Source of the DNA: Maylandia zebra
Lineage: Eukaryota > Chordata > Actinopteri > Cichliformes > Cichlidae
Assembly (NCBI RefSeq): GCF_041146795.1
Contig: NC_135185.1
Location: 6,869,529-6,933,528, forward strand
Reading direction: 5' to 3'
DNA length: 64,000 bases
This document shows, piece after piece, positions 12,601 to 25,859 of this stretch. Both the position numbers and the translations under genes were made by a program. Below the pieces are notes generated by a model. That model was not told the origin of the DNA and made no database searches. It saw only the letters and a program-made list of their open reading frames with translations. Within the stretch, counting starts at the first letter, position 1. Each line of letters opens with the position of its first letter.

Positions 12601-13239
12601 GTAACACACATCTCTGATTTTGTAAGCACAATGGTGCTTGTAGCTAAATGTTAATAGTTGCTAACAATTGCTGTAGTAATATTGTACTAATATTTTCTTT
12701 GACTAACAAACCTACTTTACATCCTTAGAGCTGAATAAAAGAGCTTTTTGATACAGTTTTAGCAGGCTGGTCTTTAGCCTGTGTAACTACTTTACTTACT
12801 TGGGTCTGTCCCTTCTGCTGAACACTAAGGCTGAATCAAAACAAGTATTGCTCAAGCAGAGCACACGAATCACTTATTTACTCTGATCCCCCACATTCCT
12901 ACCCAAAATAAAAATATGTTTAAGAATATGCAGTGTTATGTGTAAGCATGCATATTGTGTGTCTTTGAATATGTGTATGGATGTTTAAGTCACTTTGCAA
13001 ACAAAAGAACTATCCATTTTCCATTATCCATTCTTAAGAGTTAGCTGTTTTGCTTTCAGTTACGTGATTTACGAATGTTTATTAGTCAAAACAAAGTGTT
13101 TTAACTGCTTCCTGGCATTTTATGCTTTAAACAATAAATTTATCAAGAAAATATTAACAGATCCCCCCTCCCACCAAAATGAGCTCCTCCAAGAACACAG
13201 AAGCTTAAAGAATTATCATTATGACCAAGCCCCTGCATG
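9626..13239. other. Long AT-rich spacer
   Basis: No supportable gene. One short stretch near 10318-10427 has a pyrimidine tract and AG before a 36-codon open frame, but no partner exons were found. The only clear structure is the palindrome at 10849-10904. Confidence 0.5.
10849..10904. repeat. Perfect 25-bp palindrome with TTAA at both ends
   Basis: Arms 10849-10873 and 10880-10904 are exact reverse complements around a 6-nt loop (ggatct). Each outer end is TTAA followed by CCCTGG, the layout of piggyBac-type termini with their TTAA target. No internal sequence is left, so it may be a minimal foldback element. Confidence 0.9.
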
Positions 13240-13760
13240 GGATGTACATTTAACAGATATAGGAAGTTGCTAGAGGCCAGTATAAAGGACAGCACAGAGA
13301 CTCTGATCATGAAAGCACAAGAACAGGCCGTAAGCCCCAGATCCATAGAGACAGGAGTCTACCACAGCCAACAGGACCCAAGTTGGTGCCCCAGAGACTA
13401 TGCAGTACAAAGTAGTAGGATGTAAGATACAAGCTAGGACTGTACACACTAAAAGAACCAACCAAGTGGCTGAGGTAGTGCACAGGTGCATCTGTGGTAG
13501 AAATAGACTAGAAGGTCCCAAGTACCAATGGGAGACACAATGAGAGAGTTCCAGACAAACAAGCAGCTGCTGGCCAACAAACCAGACATAGTGGTGGTTG
13601 ACAAGGAAGACCCCAGGGAATACCAACATTAGTTAGAAGGAGCACAAGAAAATAGAAAAGCAGAGGTGGGCGGTCCCAGTGATCCCAGTAGTCACAGCAG
13701 CAGGAGGAAGTGTAACCCCAAAACTGGAAGAGTGGTCTGCTGATGGAAGAGTAAGGGGAA
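13240..13760 (+). pseudogene. LINE relic with R2/R4-type endonuclease region
   Basis: Broken frames encode fragments such as IMKAQEQAVSPRSIETGVYH and, further on, NKPDIVVVDKED. These match the C-terminal part of fish R4/Dong-like (Rex6-like) non-LTR retrotransposons, where PDIVVVDK lies in the restriction-enzyme-like endonuclease. Several frameshifts and stops are present. The clade call is from remembered motifs and is less sure than the call as a retroelement relic. Confidence 0.6.
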
Positions 13761-14021
13761 TAACCATGTGCGGTGGTGTAGCAAGGAGAAGGCAAAAGAA
13801 CGTGACGGTGCACAAGAGTGCAGAGGACTGATGCAGCATACGTGCTGGTTATTTCACTTATTCCCAGAGGGAACGTGTGGTTGATGAGAATTTTGGGGCC
13901 AAATTATATGCAAGGCACACGTGTTTTTGTTTCACAGCTTATGTCATTTAGAACTGATAGCCTACATTTCTTCTGTAAAGAGTTAAATTTCATTTTTATG
14001 TTTACTATATTGTCTGAACCT

Positions 14022-14217
14022 GAGCCTGGTTCTGCTGGAGGCTTTTTCCTGTTAAAGGGGAGTTTTTCCTTCCCACTGTCACCAAAGTGCTTGCTCATAG
14101 GGGGTCATATAATTGTTGAGTTTTTCTATGTACGTATTATTGTAGGGTCTATCTTACAATATAAAGCACTTTGACTGTTGTTGTGATTGGGTGCTGTATA
14201 AATAAAATGATTTGAAA
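14022..14217 (+). repeat. Teleost LINE-type 3' tail repeat
   Basis: Contains the widespread fish repeat text (cctgagcctggttctgctgg, gagtttttccttcccactgt, and a tgctgtataaataaaatg end). It is the 3' tail of a retroposon family with related copies at 25577-25793 (same strand) and 15845-15960 and 52020-52655 (opposite strand). Confidence 0.8.
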
Positions 14218-15844
14218 TTGTCCTGATCCATGTGACTCCTGGAGAAAAATAAAGCTTTTTTCACATATTAGATACAAAGTATAATTCACAAAGTAGAATA
14301 GAGAACTTTTTTCTTTTGAAGTTGTCATCTGGTGTATGAGCTTTGATGTAAAAAATAGCAGTCAGTTAGCTTCATAATAATATTCTGCTAGAGTGAGCAT
14401 GTGCAGTCAGTGAAAACATATAGGACTAATACGTCTGTAAAATTACAATATGAGGAATGTACCGCTAGACACCGCATTCTTTCTGAAAAAATATCTGAAT
14501 GTCACTGAATAATAATTATTTATTAGCTTACTGTTTTGCTGTGTTGATAGTATAAACTAATTAACATACAAGCATTAACAGCTTTTTGGACAACTTACAG
14601 CCTTTTGCTGGTTGAGTCATTTTCCATTATGCATTTTAAGCGCGGAGAATAAAAGAGAAGACTGTAGATGCAGTCCCACTGTGCACCTCATACCTCACAT
14701 AAATTGTTGATTTATTTTTTATTTTTTTTATTTTTTTTTTTTGCATTAAAGAAAATAAAATAGATTATGAAGTGCTACTGGCTCTATCTGCCCATCGCTC
14801 TTTGGTCCATCCCATTGTTTTGTAGCAGAACAGGCGGTTTATTGTGCAAATGTGTGTAAGTGTGTGTGCGTTTGTGCTGAGTCAGCCTGGTACACCGAGG
14901 CTTTCTGAGCCAAAGCCTGGGTTTACTGCACCGTAGCAGACTGATGCCTGCCTGCAGAGAAACAGTAAACCCAGACTGACACACCACAGCACTCTGCTGG
15001 GCCATAGATACACAGTTATACTTTCACAAAATCTTTGGTTTGGTGGACAGACCGACAGATAGATAGATAGATGGATGGATGGATGGATGTGCAGTTCTGG
15101 TGTGTTAAAATGGTAGTATTGGCTGTGGCTGTGTGCAGTGGTGCACGTGTTGCTCCTCCTTGTGTGTGGCCACTCCCTGAATTCCTGCACCAGAGGCCTC
15201 TCACTCACAACATCTACTCTACTGCTTTCTCTCCTGGGCTGAGATCAAACCCATAATTTTGCTGAGAGAGGGAAGAATGTAGCAGAATATCCATACTGTG
15301 CTGCATTTTAATCTGACACATCGTGGGTTTTATCCGTTTGTATGCCGTGATGTTTTGTCCTTCGATCCCATCCAGGGCTAGAGGCTAAAATTAAGCTTGA
15401 GCCTGTTGCCATATATAGAACATATGTTGCTTTTCTTTTTTTCCATGTGTTGTCTTCTGTCGTTATAGTTCAACTAATATGGAAACAGATGAATACCGAA
15501 AGTAATAAATCAACAAGCCATTAAAGGGGCACTTCATGGAGTGATGCGTAATTATATTTGATCCCAAGCAAAAAGATGCTTCTCTGACAGGGAACAAAGG
15601 AGGCTGAGAACTCGCTTTATAGTAAAGTACTCATATTCAGGTTTAATGGAATGACAGGCTGTGTAATTGTTTCTCATTTGTGAGACTTTTCGGTTCCAGT
15701 CATTTTAGCTTTTCTTCTCTTGAAAATATCTAATAAAAATAATGCAACTAATTTTTCATTGAAAATTGAAATTGAAAAAGTTTTGATGTTTGAAGTCTTC
15801 TCAAGGATCTGTACAATGTAAGGTGAAGACCCTGCTATAGATTA
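14218..15844. other. Spacer with microsatellite and one hairpin
   Basis: No gene supported. Holds a T-rich run near 14710-14742, a GATA/GATG microsatellite at 15057-15089 and a hairpin at 14917-14974. Confidence 0.5.
15057..15089. repeat. GATA/GATG tetranucleotide microsatellite
   Basis: About four agat units followed by five gatg units. Confidence 0.9.
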
Positions 15845-15960
15845 TAGAGAAGCCCATTGATTCACTATTTGATAGCACTTTGCGACAGTGGGAAGGAAGA
15901 TCTCCTTTTTAACAGGAGCTCTTCCTCCACGCAACCTAGTTGAGGGTGAGGGAGGGGAAA
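15845..15960 (-). repeat. Teleost LINE-type 3' tail repeat, short copy
   Basis: The text gcactttgcgacagtgggaa with downstream tttaacagg is the reverse complement of the repeat at 14022-14217. It is degraded and truncated. Confidence 0.65.
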
Positions 15961-16466
15961 GAGAAGGCAGAGGAGAAGAGCAGTGCTTTTGATGATATTT
16001 TTCTGGTATAATATTGCTGCTTTTACATAAATAAAAGGCTTTCAAGGTTTTCCTTTTTTTTACACCAGTATTGATCTGTAATGTTGCATATGCTTTATAG
16101 AGATCTACACTGCATTTGCAGAGGTAAAGGTGAAACATGAGATTAAACCTCTGTCCAGAATTTCCATGACTAAGAGAGTTGCCAGTGAATTGAGTGAGAT
16201 TCACAGGAAGTTTAGTCCCCTGCTGTGAGAAACACTGATACTTACTGTACTGGCTTCATTGCCGGGTCAGGTTTTCTGAAAATGACACCAAGTTTTAGTG
16301 ATGAAGCTGCAGAAACACCTGATTACAACACCAACAAACACTGCAGGACCGATCTTTTTGAATGTGCATTGTCTTTCTCATCATAAACAAACACCTGCTT
16401 TTCTATCAAATGACCACCAGAGGGAAGTGTTGGCTTCCATTTAACTCTCTAGACACATTTGGGAAA

Positions 16467-16472
<6 letters not shown>

Positions 16473-16520
<48 letters not shown>

Positions 16521-16522
16521 AT
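16473..16522. repeat. (AT)n microsatellite
   Basis: Near-pure AT dinucleotide run of about 50 bp with one ttt interruption near 16507. Confidence 0.95.
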
Positions 16523-16946
16523 GGGCTGAGGGAAATTTTGCCCTCAGCCCTGCTTTCCAGGCTGCAATGCCCTTTTGCATGATGTATCATTGACATGCTT
16601 TAGCTTATACATGTATACTATAACTGAGGTTAAGCAGTTAAAGGTTAGAAGGATTTTGGCTGAGCTCAAAAGGGACTGTTGCCTTGGAGGCAACACACGA
16701 GACAAGATACTCCTGCAGGTCCACAGACCACATGCAGTCAGTTGCGTATTGAGTAATGTCCTGTTGTGTGTACGTGGTTGGTGTGCAGAGGTCGGCAGGA
16801 ATGTCTGTATAGTAAATACTTCATGTTCAGTTTTTGTAATAGAGATGTGACGTTTGTGTCTTTGGCACAAAGACACAGTCAGGTCTGCATGATGTTTTGC
16901 AATGAAAGATTAAAAGACTCACACAAAGCGGTTCGAGTATTTTCTC

Positions 16947-16952
16947 TTTATT
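16947..16952 (-). terminator. Possible poly(A) signal of the SERTAD-like gene
   Basis: AATAAA on the minus strand about 2.9 kb past the stop codon. The stretch between has no other gene, and long 3' UTRs are usual for SERTAD2-type genes. Transcript evidence would decide. Confidence 0.4.
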
Positions 16953-19845
16953 GTTGGATAAAATCTATAAAATATTCCAAAAACAAATACAATACATTAT
17001 GAACGATCATCTTTTCACTGAACAAAGTCTTCCTTCAGTTACATTGGAGGGGGGGGGGGTTGTTTTTCATGTTCAGCATTGACAACATACACTTTGTGCT
17101 TTGCAAAACCTACTGACACTCTGTGCTTTCACACAATTATAAATAACACTGCAACCTCCTGCTTATTATATTCGATCCTGTCAGACAGATTATGTAAAAT
17201 TATTTTATAAAAAACAGAAAAGTGGTTTTATTTCACCGGCTGAAGAACAGCCAATTCACACTGTGTCTGTGCAGAGGCATCAGGAGCAAAAACAAGTTGT
17301 TGTTGGAGCAGCAGTGCGCTGCTCGTACATCTCATGTGATTGGTCTGTAGTCTTAGTCTGGGCAAAACAAGCTCCAAACCCCTCCTACTGAACATGTGAC
17401 GCAATCTGCTTCCTCCCACCCTCCTCCACGTCCTCATCCTCCTCCTCCTCTTATTTTCCCCCCTTCTGGCTCTGGCTGCCACCTCCTCCCTCAGCTAGTT
17501 CACTGTCAGCCCGTCAGGATACATTAAGCTCATATGCCTGTAGTGTTCAGCGAGCACAGAAAAAGGCCAAGTAAAGGGAAGAAACCATGACAGCCGTGGC
17601 TTCTGAGTGCTTTAGGTAACACCTTTCTGCAGTCCTTTGGTTTACAAAAAACAGAACAAAAAACAAAAAATATCAATGAAGCTCGAGCTCACACAGACAC
17701 AACACCTCAGCGCAGTTGAAAATTAGAATCAGTAGTAAGGCACGTTGTCAACATGAAATGAGATGGAGATGAGGACGGATCACTTTGGTCTGACAGGAGA
17801 GCGTTAGATTCTCAGCACAATTAAAATGATAAACCACACCGTTTCGATCAGCGACAAACACACGACGGCTCTCTGGGTGAAAACAGGAGTGTTCCAGGTA
17901 AACCGGCAGACAGACAGACATCAGGAGGTAGAACAGGAGTAAACCACAAACAGCGAAGGTCAGGCGTCAGATTCCCTGTGACCTTTCACTCACTGGATTT
18001 CTTCTACTAGACAGGAAATTGGTTTCAGGTAGAAACGCGTATAAAACTGCTCAACTCCCACATTGCGTGTAAAAATTGAAATAAACAAAAAACCCATCAA
18101 AATACAAAGGCTTCTGTTTTCAGGTTAAACTCTGAGACATGGCAAAGGTGCCCTGACCATTGACTTGATGTGATTGGCTCCTCAGTCAGAACCACACTGG
18201 GATTACATTACCATTTAAAAATACATATTGTATGCTGAGTTAATGACATGTTGGATTTACTATACTAAGAAAAAAAAAGCTGCCAAGAAGGAAAAACTCT
18301 TATTTGTCATACAGGTGCTGACTGTTTGTCCCATTTTGTGTCACAAAGTGCATCAACACTGACAGTCCGAGATTAGAAAGAACCTTAATTTATAAGTTAC
18401 ACTCACACCTAACCTATAGACTATGTAGAAAGAACAGTAATATGGTTTGCTGTTCAGTTGTCATTCACAAATAAAAAATACAATTAGATAAAAAGGCAAC
18501 AAGAAAAACAATTTACCCTTTCTATACTGGAGCATTGAGATGTCCTCTCTACACCCCCCACCCCACGCACGCACACACACTTTCTATACAACTTCAATAT
18601 AGTGCTCACAAGCGCCTGCATTCTCCTTTCTACTAAGGAAATAAATATACAGATAGATAAATAGTCCATGCTCTGACTGCTGTACGGCCACAAAGACTTT
18701 CATCTTTCCTCAACAGGAGTTGCTCGGTCCTACAACTGAAAAAAAGAAACTCGGGCCTGGGCTCTCCTGGCTGGCAGAAGCACGCCCTCTTAAGTAATTG
18801 AAGGGATTTCAATTAATAATCAACCCAGACCTGATCTAACAGTCAGAGTGCCGCACGAAGCACGGCAGCTCAGGTTTCTTCTGACGACTGCTGCAGTTAC
18901 AGAAGCAGGAGAGCAAAGTGACAAATACTTGGAAACGTGAGGATCCACGTCCAGGAAAATTCACCTTAAACACTGCCGTATGCCATCAGTTTTTCATGTC
19001 CAGTACCACCCATTGCAACACTTCTCTTGCAAGTTTTGCAATATACTTTTGGTGTGCCAACTTTGTCTAAACATGTCTGATCTACTCTTAGTAGAGATTA
19101 TTCACCTCCTACTCATAATACAACCAGCTGGAAAGCTAAAGCGCTGCCCGGTTTGATTCCAGGTCTTCCTGTCCCTTCTAAAATGCCTTTCTGATTGTAG
19201 CATTGTTATATACCAAGTTTCAGCTAAAAAATAAAATTCTTTGATTAATATTGATTGGTTACACAAATAAAAGGTACATCTTTTTTTGCATTTTTGTTTT
19301 GTTTGCCAGTAAAATGTCATAAATTAGCTCTTCAATTGCTACTTTTCTGACAGCCCAAAACCCCAGCATAAAAATACTAAAAAAAATTTAAATAAAATAC
19401 AAAGACAGAAATAATTTCTTTCCATTTTTGCTCAACTGACAAATTGTGTCAAGTTTTCGATCTTCACTTTTCCTGTCAATAGCAGTTTTGGACTGATAAC
19501 TATTAAAAACAGTGCAAAAGAGTTGTACCATGGATGTCTAACTTTATAAGACGCTCTGAATGTTATTCTTCATCTGTTACAATAAATATTTCATATCTCT
19601 TGAGGCACAAGCATAGGTGCATAACTAGGTCCTCATAAGAGGCATGTGCATATTAGAATTAGTGTTTCATTCCACCTTAAACTGGCTCAACCTTGAGAAA
19701 AAATTTCAGCCAAACTATCAGATAGACCGTTAAAAGAAAAAGAAAAAAAAAGACAGAGTTCATCAGAAAGAGTTTGTCGGCCCTAATTCAGCCGGAGCAG
19801 CTCCTAAAAAAAAGACAGGAAATGTTCAGAAGTTCATCTCGGTGA
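16953..19845 (-). other. Probable long 3' UTR of the SERTAD-like gene
   Basis: No repeat family or other gene was recognised between the stop codon and the AATAAA at 16947-16952. A minus-strand frame at 17228-17482 is only a CTCC-rich stretch. Assignment as UTR is inferred from position. Confidence 0.4.
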
Positions 19846-20652
19846 TCAGGACTTTACCAGGATCTCCATGATGTGGTCCAGGTCATTCAGGTCCACGAGA
19901 CAAGACTGGAGGCTCCCCGTTGAGGAATGGCTGGAAGAACGTAATTTCACGTCCTCGTCCGGCCATAGCGACACGCTGACTGGCCACAGAGACCCTGTCA
20001 CCCAGGCCGACGGCAGATCTGAAGTCTCATACATCGATGTGTCAATGTCCTCAAAGATATCATCCAGGGCGAGGTCGCTGAGGTAGCCCATGGCATTTAC
20101 TGCATCGCTGAAAGTACTGATGGCTGCAGTGGGCAGAGATTTCTGCTGGTCGGGGAAGTCAATTGCCTCCTGAGAGGGGAATTCGGGAGACAGTGGGGGA
20201 GACAGAGACAGGCTTTCCCCATCTCCTTCGGCACACCCAGGGCACGTAACAGGCACGTCCTCTCTGAAATCGTCCCTGAGTAGACAGGAGTCATCTGCAT
20301 GAACGCCGCTGATGCTGAGACGTGAATCTGAGGTGCAGGTTCCCACGCCGTCACTCCGTATTTCCTCCTGAATCTGCCTGAGAGTATTGATGAGCAGCAC
20401 GGAGCGGCGCAGGCTGAGCTCCATCCCCGCCTGATAACGCTGGAGCTTCTCCAAGCAGAGGCCGAGCACCCGCTGACGCTGCTGCAGGTGGCTCATGACC
20501 GATTTGGACGGGTCAATGAGAAGCCCGGCCTCGTCTTCCTGGCCATCCTTTCCACTCTGCTCCTTTTCCTCCGTAATAGTGGCTTCCGCGACCACCTCAG
20601 CCTCCAGCTCCTCCAAGCAGCTCCACTTCCGCTTCACACCTCGACCCAACAT
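19846..20652 (-). CDS. SERTA-domain transcriptional co-regulator, SERTAD2/3-like
   Basis: A single coding exon of 268 residues. Members of this family (TRIP-Br/SEI proteins) are nuclear cofactors that modulate E2F-dependent transcription and bind PHD-bromodomain proteins. The N-terminus MLGRGVKRKW has the conserved KRK, likely nuclear signal and cyclin A contact. The SERTA domain spans residues 55-101 (LEKLQRYQAGMELSLRRSVL, INTLRQIQEEI). An acidic C-terminal part has LALDDIFEDIDTSMY (194-208) and ends DLNDLDHIMEILVKS, the activation and PHD-binding region. The start is fixed by a splice acceptor (cag) three bases before the ATG, as in related genes with a non-coding first exon. The C-terminal LDDIF..DIDTSMY resembles SERTAD2 most, while the SERTA core is divergent, so I give no symbol. 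Its neighbour cdca4 is on the same strand. Confidence 0.9.
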   Translation of the reverse strand: MLGRGVKRKWSCLEELEAEVVAEATITEEKEQSGKDGQEDEAGLLIDPSKSVMSHLQQRQRVLGLCLEKLQRYQAGMELSLRRSVLLINTLRQIQEEIRSDGVGTCTSDSRLSISGVHADDSCLLRDDFREDVPVTCPGCAEGDGESLSLSPPLSPEFPSQEAIDFPDQQKSLPTAAISTFSDAVNAMGYLSDLALDDIFEDIDTSMYETSDLPSAWVTGSLWPVSVSLWPDEDVKLRSSSHSSTGSLQSCLVDLNDLDHIMEILVKS

Positions 20653-21624
20653 TGGCCTGCATCAGGGGATAAAGAGCCCATTTGTTAGGTTGCAATAAGG
20701 TACAACGTGTAATGAAGAGTTACATTTACATGGCAAAACACAACAAATAGTTCTGCAAAACTAAATTAGGTAGAGAGGCTAGTTTCCCAGGGCTTGAACT
20801 GACTGTTGGTCTTAAACATTTGTCTTTTTTAAAGTCACCAATCGGAGCATTTCCTCCTGTTGAAGTGAAAGAAAATGAGACACAAACCTTTGACAGCAGT
20901 TGCTGAGATGGTGTGTCTATTCTTTCTTTATTTTATTTTTTTAGGGCTTGGATCTCTGATCTGGCGGCATGGCAATAAACCTTGCATTCAATTTATGTAA
21001 GAGCACAAAGCAAGCGAGCATGCTTAGTTTCAGAGACACTGTCAGGCACAGAGCCTTTTCAAATCAGGAGAAAACACATAAAGCATAAAGCTGCAGATAC
21101 TGAATATATTATGCACCTTTACATAGTCGATTTTTTTTCTCCCCTGAGTTAAGACATTTGAAAGAGCGCATTTTACCAACTATGACTCACTGTTAGACAC
21201 CCCAGCAGGCTTGACAGACTTTACTCATCCATACAGGGATGGGTAGCGCCATGGATCACTTTCTCTCTGATCCTTTTACAAAAGTAAAGAGGACACACGA
21301 AGCCCCATTTGGTGAGTTTGACCCTCGTCGGAGAGATTAAAGCTGCTTGGTCTAATTTAATATGTCGGTAGAAGCCTCAACAAAGTAAAATACGCGGATA
21401 ATAAACATGTTAGCAAAAATCAGTCTTTTTAAATCGCTAACTACGATCATATGGTCACTCTACACTACTTATTTAGCTCAGGACCCCCGAGAACACCCCT
21501 TAACCCCGTGACGGTTCCCGTACTTCAGCGGGAACGTTAAGATCCAATTTGAACCAAGTTTAAAGGGCAAACTTGAGTTCAATTTAAGAGAATGACATGA
21601 AGACGACAGAAAAACCAACCTCAC

Positions 21625-21900
21625 GTGCCCTTGGGAAGTGTCATGGGAGGTATGAATCCGTCGAGTCTTCGGCTGGTTTCGTTTCAGTGTCCCGTTCCTG
21701 AGCTGTAGACGGCCGAAGTGTGAGGAATGTACTGTCCGCTCGCAGCAGCTGGGGGAAGGCGGCGGAGCTGCGGAGGAGGGGGGAGGGGCACGGGAGCTCA
21801 CCGGCGCACGGGATTGGTCCGTTCACCCGACGATCAAACCTCCGCCTCCGCCACTCACGGGGCAGCGAGTGTGCGGTCGTTTGTTCCGACAGCGATCTGG
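21625..21900 (-). promoter_or_regulatory. Promoter and likely non-coding exon of the SERTAD-like gene
   Basis: A GC- and CpG-rich block with an inverted CCAAT box (attgg at about 21814), followed downstream on the minus strand by a donor-like gtgagg starting at 21624. This fits a non-coding first exon of roughly 100 bp spliced to the acceptor at 20656. Another gtgagc near 21800 could be an alternative donor. The start site is not defined. Confidence 0.55.
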
Positions 21901-24900
21901 CGCTGCGTTTAAGAACACCTCGTAACAGTTGGAAATCATGTCGAAGCACACGAAATACACGTGAGCGGCGATAATGGCCTTTATGATCGGTGGAAAAAGA
22001 ATTTATCAGGACATGGGCTTGTTTTGTCCAGTAAGCGGTAAATAATAAAAGCTGAGCATGTTTTTAAATATGAAATCACTGATAGAGCGTAACCACTGCT
22101 GTTATTGACCATGGTGGACTTAAGTATTAACCCTTTAAACTTGTTTGTCTTTTTCCGTTTGACGTATTTTTGGAACTTTAATTATTTTTTTTTCACGCAT
22201 TAACTATCTGCATAAATTTTCTGTTTAAGTACAGTTATATATATTGTCCAGTTTAAGTAGTGTTACTTTAGCTCGATTTTTCTTGCACTGACTTTATAGT
22301 TGTTGACATAAAGCAAGAAGTGACTTGTTGAGAAGTGTGTGACAAAGTGACTCTACTTCTCAGTTGATTTATTACCCCAGTAATCACTCAGAATGGGTTT
22401 ACTGCTAGTCTTCAGTCCTCTTGAGTACAGCACAATGCATATAGCCCATGGCATTTAGTCAGGATATGGCAATGGCAAAGCTTATCTGTGGTACTGTGTT
22501 GTTTTTAATTAATTTTAATTCTAACTTTTATTTTACTTATTTGTTTATTTAGGTCACCTGAAAGGATTCTGTTCAGCATTTGGTTGCACTAACAGAAAAT
22601 CCAAGAAGTCACCTTTTTTCTGTACCATCCATTATTTTTTCATATTGTCAAAACTACTTTTACTCCACGTGTCTAGTTACTTGCATTACCCAGGTTTTAG
22701 GTCCTGGTTTTAAGGCATACATTAATGTAATAGCAACTATTAAGTGAAAGTTTGATTCAAGGCTAAATTTAACTAACATACATGTGGTCTGTTTTTGTTT
22801 CTGCAACACGTGACCTACTTAATATTCAGTTTCAGATCCACCAGTCTCTCCTCTGGGCCGATTCTGGTTCCCAAAAACCAAGATGGTGACAAGCAAAATT
22901 CTACAGTAGAGCTTTGGAACAGCACTGTGTCTCTATAAAAGAAAAAAAGTGTCAATAATACTCAGACTAGATTATTGGCAAATCAGCAATATACCTGTTG
23001 CCTCTACTCAAAGTAACTTATGAGTACTTTCAGCATTAGTGTTGTGGCGTCCTACCGCATAATGTGAAGTAAGAGGACATTAAAGGTGCCAAACATTATG
23101 CTATTTTATGGACAATTCTTTCTCTTTTAGATGCCACAAATGTTCAGACATTGATTCATAAAGTTCTCCCATGAATTTACATCTAACAAAGAAGTGAACA
23201 TTTCTTTTAACAACATTTAATCAACACAGTTTTACCAAACAGACACCAGTGCATCCGTGCTGGAAATATCTAGAAGCCCCAGGTTGCTTTATTGCGTACC
23301 TGAACGCAGCATTTTAAAGGGACAAGATGACTCAGAACGGAACGGGAAGGGCGTGACCAGAGAGACAGGAAAGGCAAATACCAAATAAGGAAGGTCTTAT
23401 TCCACCTTATATCTCTTCCTTCTAAATCAGTCACGCTTGTTTCCTCATCTTGTTTCTTTCTTTCATTCTCATCAGCCCCATAGTTTTGTCTTTTTTTTTT
23501 AATTGAAATCGTACATTTGCGCGCTTAAAAGATATATTAGTAAAGAAGAAAAAGCAGCTATATAAAACAGAACCAAGATTTCATAGTATTTCATCTTTTA
23601 CTCGAACACCGATGTACACTTTACTCTTTTAAGCTGAATGTGTAATCAACGGTTATCTAGATTAAGAGAGGAACCTGAAAGCAGCGTGGGAGGGGTGGAC
23701 TAAAGCTCACTACTGCACACGTTTTTTAAAGGAAGTGTTGCCCTGTGACAGCAGAAGGCACATGTACTTTAAGCATGGTGCTGTGTGTTTATAATAAAGG
23801 TCAGAGTAGCATCTTTCAGACCTGCTCTCTTAACATCACATGATGTTAACTTTATGAGAGCATTTCTGAAACAGCTCAGATTTTCTGCTTCACATTTATT
23901 TATTTTTTCCCCTCTTTTGCTGCTTTTTAAGACACTCGAGCCTCTTTCACCGATGACTGGATTTTTTCCCCTTAGGCTGCCTTTTTGCTGACTCACTGAG
24001 AGGCCATTAATCTTTAACTATAAGCTAACCAATTCCAGGCGACAGTCCAGCTTGCAAAGTAAGCTATAATTTTATGAAGAAATTGCTTTTGTCAGGATCA
24101 GACAAAACTTCCTTCAGATTTGTGAATATGCAGTTTTCTGAATATGAAAAAGCTCACGTTTTGAAAAGGACAAAATGTGGCTCGACTCTGAACAGGTTTG
24201 CTCCAAGTTGCGTTTCGAACACACAATGGTGCTGTTATGTTGAAACCACTGCAACTCTCTCCACATATCTAACGCAGGATCTCACGGTCCAATATCGTCA
24301 TGTGACAGCACGTGAGAACAAAGGTCTCTCTGCGGCCAGACTGCAGCTGCAAAACATCTAATTCTATTTTAGTGTCATTAAAAAAAATCCTGTATTTGAG
24401 GGAACATATACAGACTCAACTGAAAACTCCTTCAAGGCGTCTTTTAGCAGGTCACACGTGGAAGAGCACTGAATGAATCATGCATGATTTGAGCATGATT
24501 TTGAGCACCTGTGGCGTGTGTTTTTGCACACACCACAGGTGCACCTCTAGATTTCGAAATGACCAAGAAGTGTGTATAGAGAAGTGTCATTAGGAAAGCT
24601 CTATATCAGTACAACTCCATTTAAATTTAAGCATTGATTTATAGCGTGTTTCCACTTTACTTGTTAACAGGTAAATACGGATAGATTAACTAAACAGCTG
24701 TTAACTGCAACACAGGTCAACAGCACCTCAAAGTGTGGTCTTCAGAATTCTTGCGAAACAATGATGAATCAGCACCTGTCTCAGTTCAGCAAAAACTAAA
24801 CCTTTACAGGTAGTTCTTGCAGGATAGTTTCATTAGACTGTTAGTTTTAACCAGCTGTTCCTAATAAACTGAAAACTTTTACAGTTTCTGTATGTGCCAG

Positions 24901-25576
24901 CGCTGATATAGTGAAAACCAACTTCTGATTGGCTGCCCCTTCAATTCTCACCCCAAGAATACACGGATATAAAATACTCAAGAAATGCTTACCATTCCAC
25001 CAGACACGCCCCAGAGCTTTTTGTTTGTTTGTTTTAAGCTGTAACCATGTGGACCTGCACAGAACAGATGAGAAGGGCAGGGATAGTATAGAGAATCCAG
25101 CCAGCCTTCAAAATAAAAGACCCCATAGAACTTAAATGCTCAGCTTCTGAAAAGCTACCCTTGTGATTTGGAGATATGCCAAGACCAGCAGCTTCGTTAG
25201 CTACAACTCTTCAGCTCCTTAATAATTTAAATATCTCATCAGCCAATCACGTTGCAACAGTTTAGGCATGTAGACGTTGTCAAGACGAGCTGCTGAACTT
25301 CAACTGAACATCCGGATGGAGATAAAAGGTGATTTAAATTACTATGAACATGTATTTATGGTTTAAATGACCCTGAATCCTCCAATAGTTATGCTGCAAT
25401 ATGCATAGACTGCTGGGGGATTCCCATGATGCATTGAGTATTTCTTCTTCAGTCACCTTTATCACTCACTATGTGTTAGTAGACCTCTGCATTGAATCAT
25501 ACTTATTATTAAACTCTGGCTCTCTTCCACAGCATGTCTTTTAGCCTGTCTTCCTTTTCTCTCCCCTGTCACATGC
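21901..25576. other. Spacer between the two SERTA genes
   Basis: No complete gene seen. Contains a THAP-like fragment at 22564-22632 and a short hairpin at 24505-24542. The rest is AT-rich with no recognisable exon series. Confidence 0.5.
22564..22632 (+). pseudogene. THAP-like zinc-finger fragment
   Basis: The frame reads GFCSAFGCTNRKSKKS, which matches the first part of a THAP zinc finger (C-x4-C followed by the basic NR stretch). The later Cys, His and AVPTIF parts of a THAP domain are not found downstream. An AG-ending T-rich tract (tttatttag) precedes it. It is either a relic of a THAP-bearing transposase or gene, or an orphan exon. Confidence 0.4.
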
Positions 25577-25793
25577 CCCGCCCCTCCCTGAGCCTGGTCC
25601 TGTCAGGCGGTTTCTTCCTGTAAAAGGGAGTTTTTCCTTCCCACTGTTGCCAAAGTGCTTGTTCATAGGAGGTCATATGATTGTTGGGTTTATCGCTGTA
25701 TGTATTATTGTAGGGTCTACCTTAAAATATAAAGCGCCTTGAGGCAACTGTTGTTGTGATTTGGCGCTGTATAAATAAAATAGAATTGAACTG
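25577..25793 (+). repeat. Teleost LINE-type 3' tail repeat
   Basis: Starts with gagcctggtcctgtcaggcg and runs through gagtttttccttcccactgt to a tggcgctgtataaataaaat end. Same family and strand as 14022-14217. Confidence 0.85.
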
Positions 25794-25859
25794 CTTTGAA
25801 TGTATTTACAGAGAATAGTCCGATAAGGAAAAAATATCCAGCGAGCATTAGTTCTCTGG